Shown here: positions 62,664 to 64,000 of the stretch, piece after piece
Position numbering within the stretch: position 1 is the stretch's first letter
How the letters are laid out: every line of letters starts with the position of its first letter
DNA from: MPNP01 sp963668325
GTDB lineage: Bacteria > Pseudomonadota > Alphaproteobacteria > Rhodobacterales > Rhodobacteraceae
Direction of reading: 5' to 3'
Length of the DNA stretch: 64,000 nucleotides
NCBI GenBank assembly: GCA_963668325.1
Contig: OY764222.1
Span: forward strand, 1,860,001 to 1,924,000
Program-made: the position numbers and the translations under genes
Notes under the pieces: generated by a model
Databases searched by the model: none
Seen by the model: only the letters and a program-made list of their open reading frames with translations
Told to the model about the DNA's origin: nothing

Positions 62664-64000
62664 ATGAATTTCTGGGTAGGTATTAAGAAAAGATTTTTCG
62701 GAATGGATCCCGTTTCGGCTAGATCCACCCGATTAAAATTTTTGATTGTTTTTATTCTCATGGCTTTCATGGCTGTGGGAACACGAATGGCGTATTTTGC
62801 CTTTGATACCAATCCTCAATCCCGGATTGATCGACCGGATAGCTCCAAACTGGTTTTTTCCAGGGGAGATATTCTTGATAGAAATGGTGTTTTGTTGGCA
62901 TCCAACCTTCCAGCCCATGCAATCTATTCACACCCTAGGGAGATCGAAAAGAACAAGATTGATGATTTTCTTGATGCTCTAGAAGAAATCGAACCTCCGA
63001 TCAGGTTTGACCGTGAAAGGATAAAACAAAGGCTGATGTCCGATAAATCCTTTGTTTGGGTGATTAAAAAAATATCTGCTGATCAAAGCCAGCAAGTTAA
63101 TAGAATTTCTATCAAAGGTATTTATACGGGTGAAAGGGAAGTCAGGGTTTATCCCAACGGCAGGTTGGCAGCTCATATCCTAGGGGGAACATCCTATGGT
63201 GAAGAGCATGTTGATAAAGCTGAAATTATTGGTGTTGCTGGAGTTGAGAAATATTTCAATGAGCTATTGAATCAAGATGACATAAATAGGGCAAACCTAG
63301 CTCTTTCTATTGATATTAGAGCCCAACAAATCCTTACTGAAATGCTGAGATTGGGTATCGATAGGTTTGATGCTAAAGGGGGAAGTGCTGTTTTGATGAA
63401 TGTCCATACTGGTGAAATCATTTCGCTCGTTTCCTTACCTGATTTCGACCCCAACCGGAGGGTTGATTTCAACGTCACTGATCCCAAAGAACACAATCCG
63501 CTTTTCAATATGGTTACACAGGGTACCTACGAGCTAGGGTCTACTTTCAAAATTTTTTCTGCGGCCATGGCATTACATGAGAATTTTGTCGAAAAAGATT
63601 CCATGATCTCGACTCTTCCAATTCAGATAAGGCATAAGCAATTCAGCGATAAGAAAAGCCATACCGAAATGACCGTAATGGAAGCCATTGCACGAAGCAA
63701 GAATACGGCATCAATTAGAATGGCCATGGGAGTTGGCAACGAGGCCCAAAGGAAATTCCTTATGGATTTAGGGTTTGGTAAAGAAAGTGGAATTCAATTG
63801 CATGAATCTGCCACACCTTCCGTTCCAGAGATGAACAAATGGAACAATATAACCTTGGCAACTATTTCCTTTGGGCATGGCATTTCTGTAACGCCTCTTC
63901 ATTTGGCAAATGCATATGCGATTTTGGTTAACGGGGGATATGAAATAAAACCTACCATACTTCGGGCCAATGGTATTGAGGAAGGGAAAAGAATTATTTC
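62664..64000 (+). CDS. ftsI: Peptidoglycan D,D-transpeptidase FtsI (PBP3), cut by window edge
   Basis: Septal transpeptidase; 445 residues are visible from ATG 62664, after AAGGAA, and the frame is open to the last base. A short cytosolic tail and a membrane helix (LIVFILMAFMAVGTRMAYFA) precede the PBP dimerisation domain (RGDILDRNGVLLASNLPAHA) and the transpeptidase domain with YELGSTFKIFSAAMA (S-x-x-K, catalytic serine) and ARSKNTASI (SxN). The KTG motif lies beyond the window. It completes the mraZ-rsmH-ftsL-ftsI order. Confidence 0.93.
   Translation, partial: MNFWVGIKKRFFGMDPVSARSTRLKFLIVFILMAFMAVGTRMAYFAFDTNPQSRIDRPDSSKLVFSRGDILDRNGVLLASNLPAHAIYSHPREIEKNKIDDFLDALEEIEPPIRFDRERIKQRLMSDKSFVWVIKKISADQSQQVNRISIKGIYTGEREVRVYPNGRLAAHILGGTSYGEEHVDKAEIIGVAGVEKYFNELLNQDDINRANLALSIDIRAQQILTEMLRLGIDRFDAKGGSAVLMNVHTGEIISLVSLPDFDPNRRVDFNVTDPKEHNPLFNMVTQGTYELGSTFKIFSAAMALHENFVEKDSMISTLPIQIRHKQFSDKKSHTEMTVMEAIARSKNTASIRMAMGVGNEAQRKFLMDLGFGKESGIQLHESATPSVPEMNKWNNITLATISFGHGISVTPLHLANAYAILVNGGYEIKPTILRANGIEEGKRII

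Overview
The window is a low-GC stretch of an alphaproteobacterial chromosome, probably from a free-living marine-type heterotroph. The strongest lineage evidence is a tRNA-His gene with no G-1, a G1:U72 pair and A73. Supporting context is the pccB-pccA-DUF4174-mcm cluster, an MmcB-family repair gene, a TolC-Pcm pair, a DUF1127 protein and the mraZ-rsmH-ftsL-ftsI cluster. TTG and GTG starts are frequent. There is no rRNA operon, insertion sequence or CRISPR array.

Positions 1-8000: the 3' part of an acetoacetyl-CoA synthetase gene is followed by a 7.0 kb island. The island lies between an intact tRNA-Tyr gene (7875-7958) and a 52-bp degenerate copy of that tRNA's 3' end (869-920). Its cargo is a type III restriction-modification locus with two Mod methyltransferase genes and one Res gene; no integrase is visible. 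The two mod genes share a 490-bp 5' module differing at one base. Each carries a G8 tract at codons 23-25 that puts the N-terminus out of frame with the rest, so both read as OFF, while res is intact. This looks like a two-allele phase-variable methylation switch and is the most interesting part of the window.

Positions 8000-29300 are mainly core metabolism: RlmB, MetY, a D-lactate dehydrogenase-type flavoprotein, a PilM/GspL-like and PilP-like gene pair, uracil phosphoribosyltransferase, guanine deaminase, MgtE, two transporters and YebC. PrpE, PccB, PccA, methylmalonyl-CoA mutase and (further on, at 33925) MeaB cover most of the propionate to propionyl-CoA to methylmalonyl-CoA to succinyl-CoA route. 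No epimerase gene is seen.

Positions 29700-44100 hold YgfZ, a SuhB-like protein that has lost key catalytic residues, a PaaI thioesterase, EF-P, ribosomal protein L28, LepA, glutamate dehydrogenase, tRNA-His, MmcB, 5-formyl-THF cyclo-ligase, YmdB and a glycosyltransferase. The stretch 37334-39084 is decayed-looking and includes a gene interrupted by an amber codon.

Positions 44400-64000 hold a class V aminotransferase, ValS, a molybdopterin hydroxylase large subunit without its partner subunits, a frameshifted tolC with pcm, tRNA-Gly, a DUF262/DUF1524 (GmrSD-type) defence nuclease, a TerC-family membrane protein, a UvrD helicase with an unusual insertion, a DUF1127 protein, Mrp, and the start of the division/cell-wall cluster, running off the end inside ftsI. 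Three genes in the window are interrupted (A7 frameshift at 16245, amber at 37935, 1-nt deletion near 52020); these may be true lesions or assembly errors.
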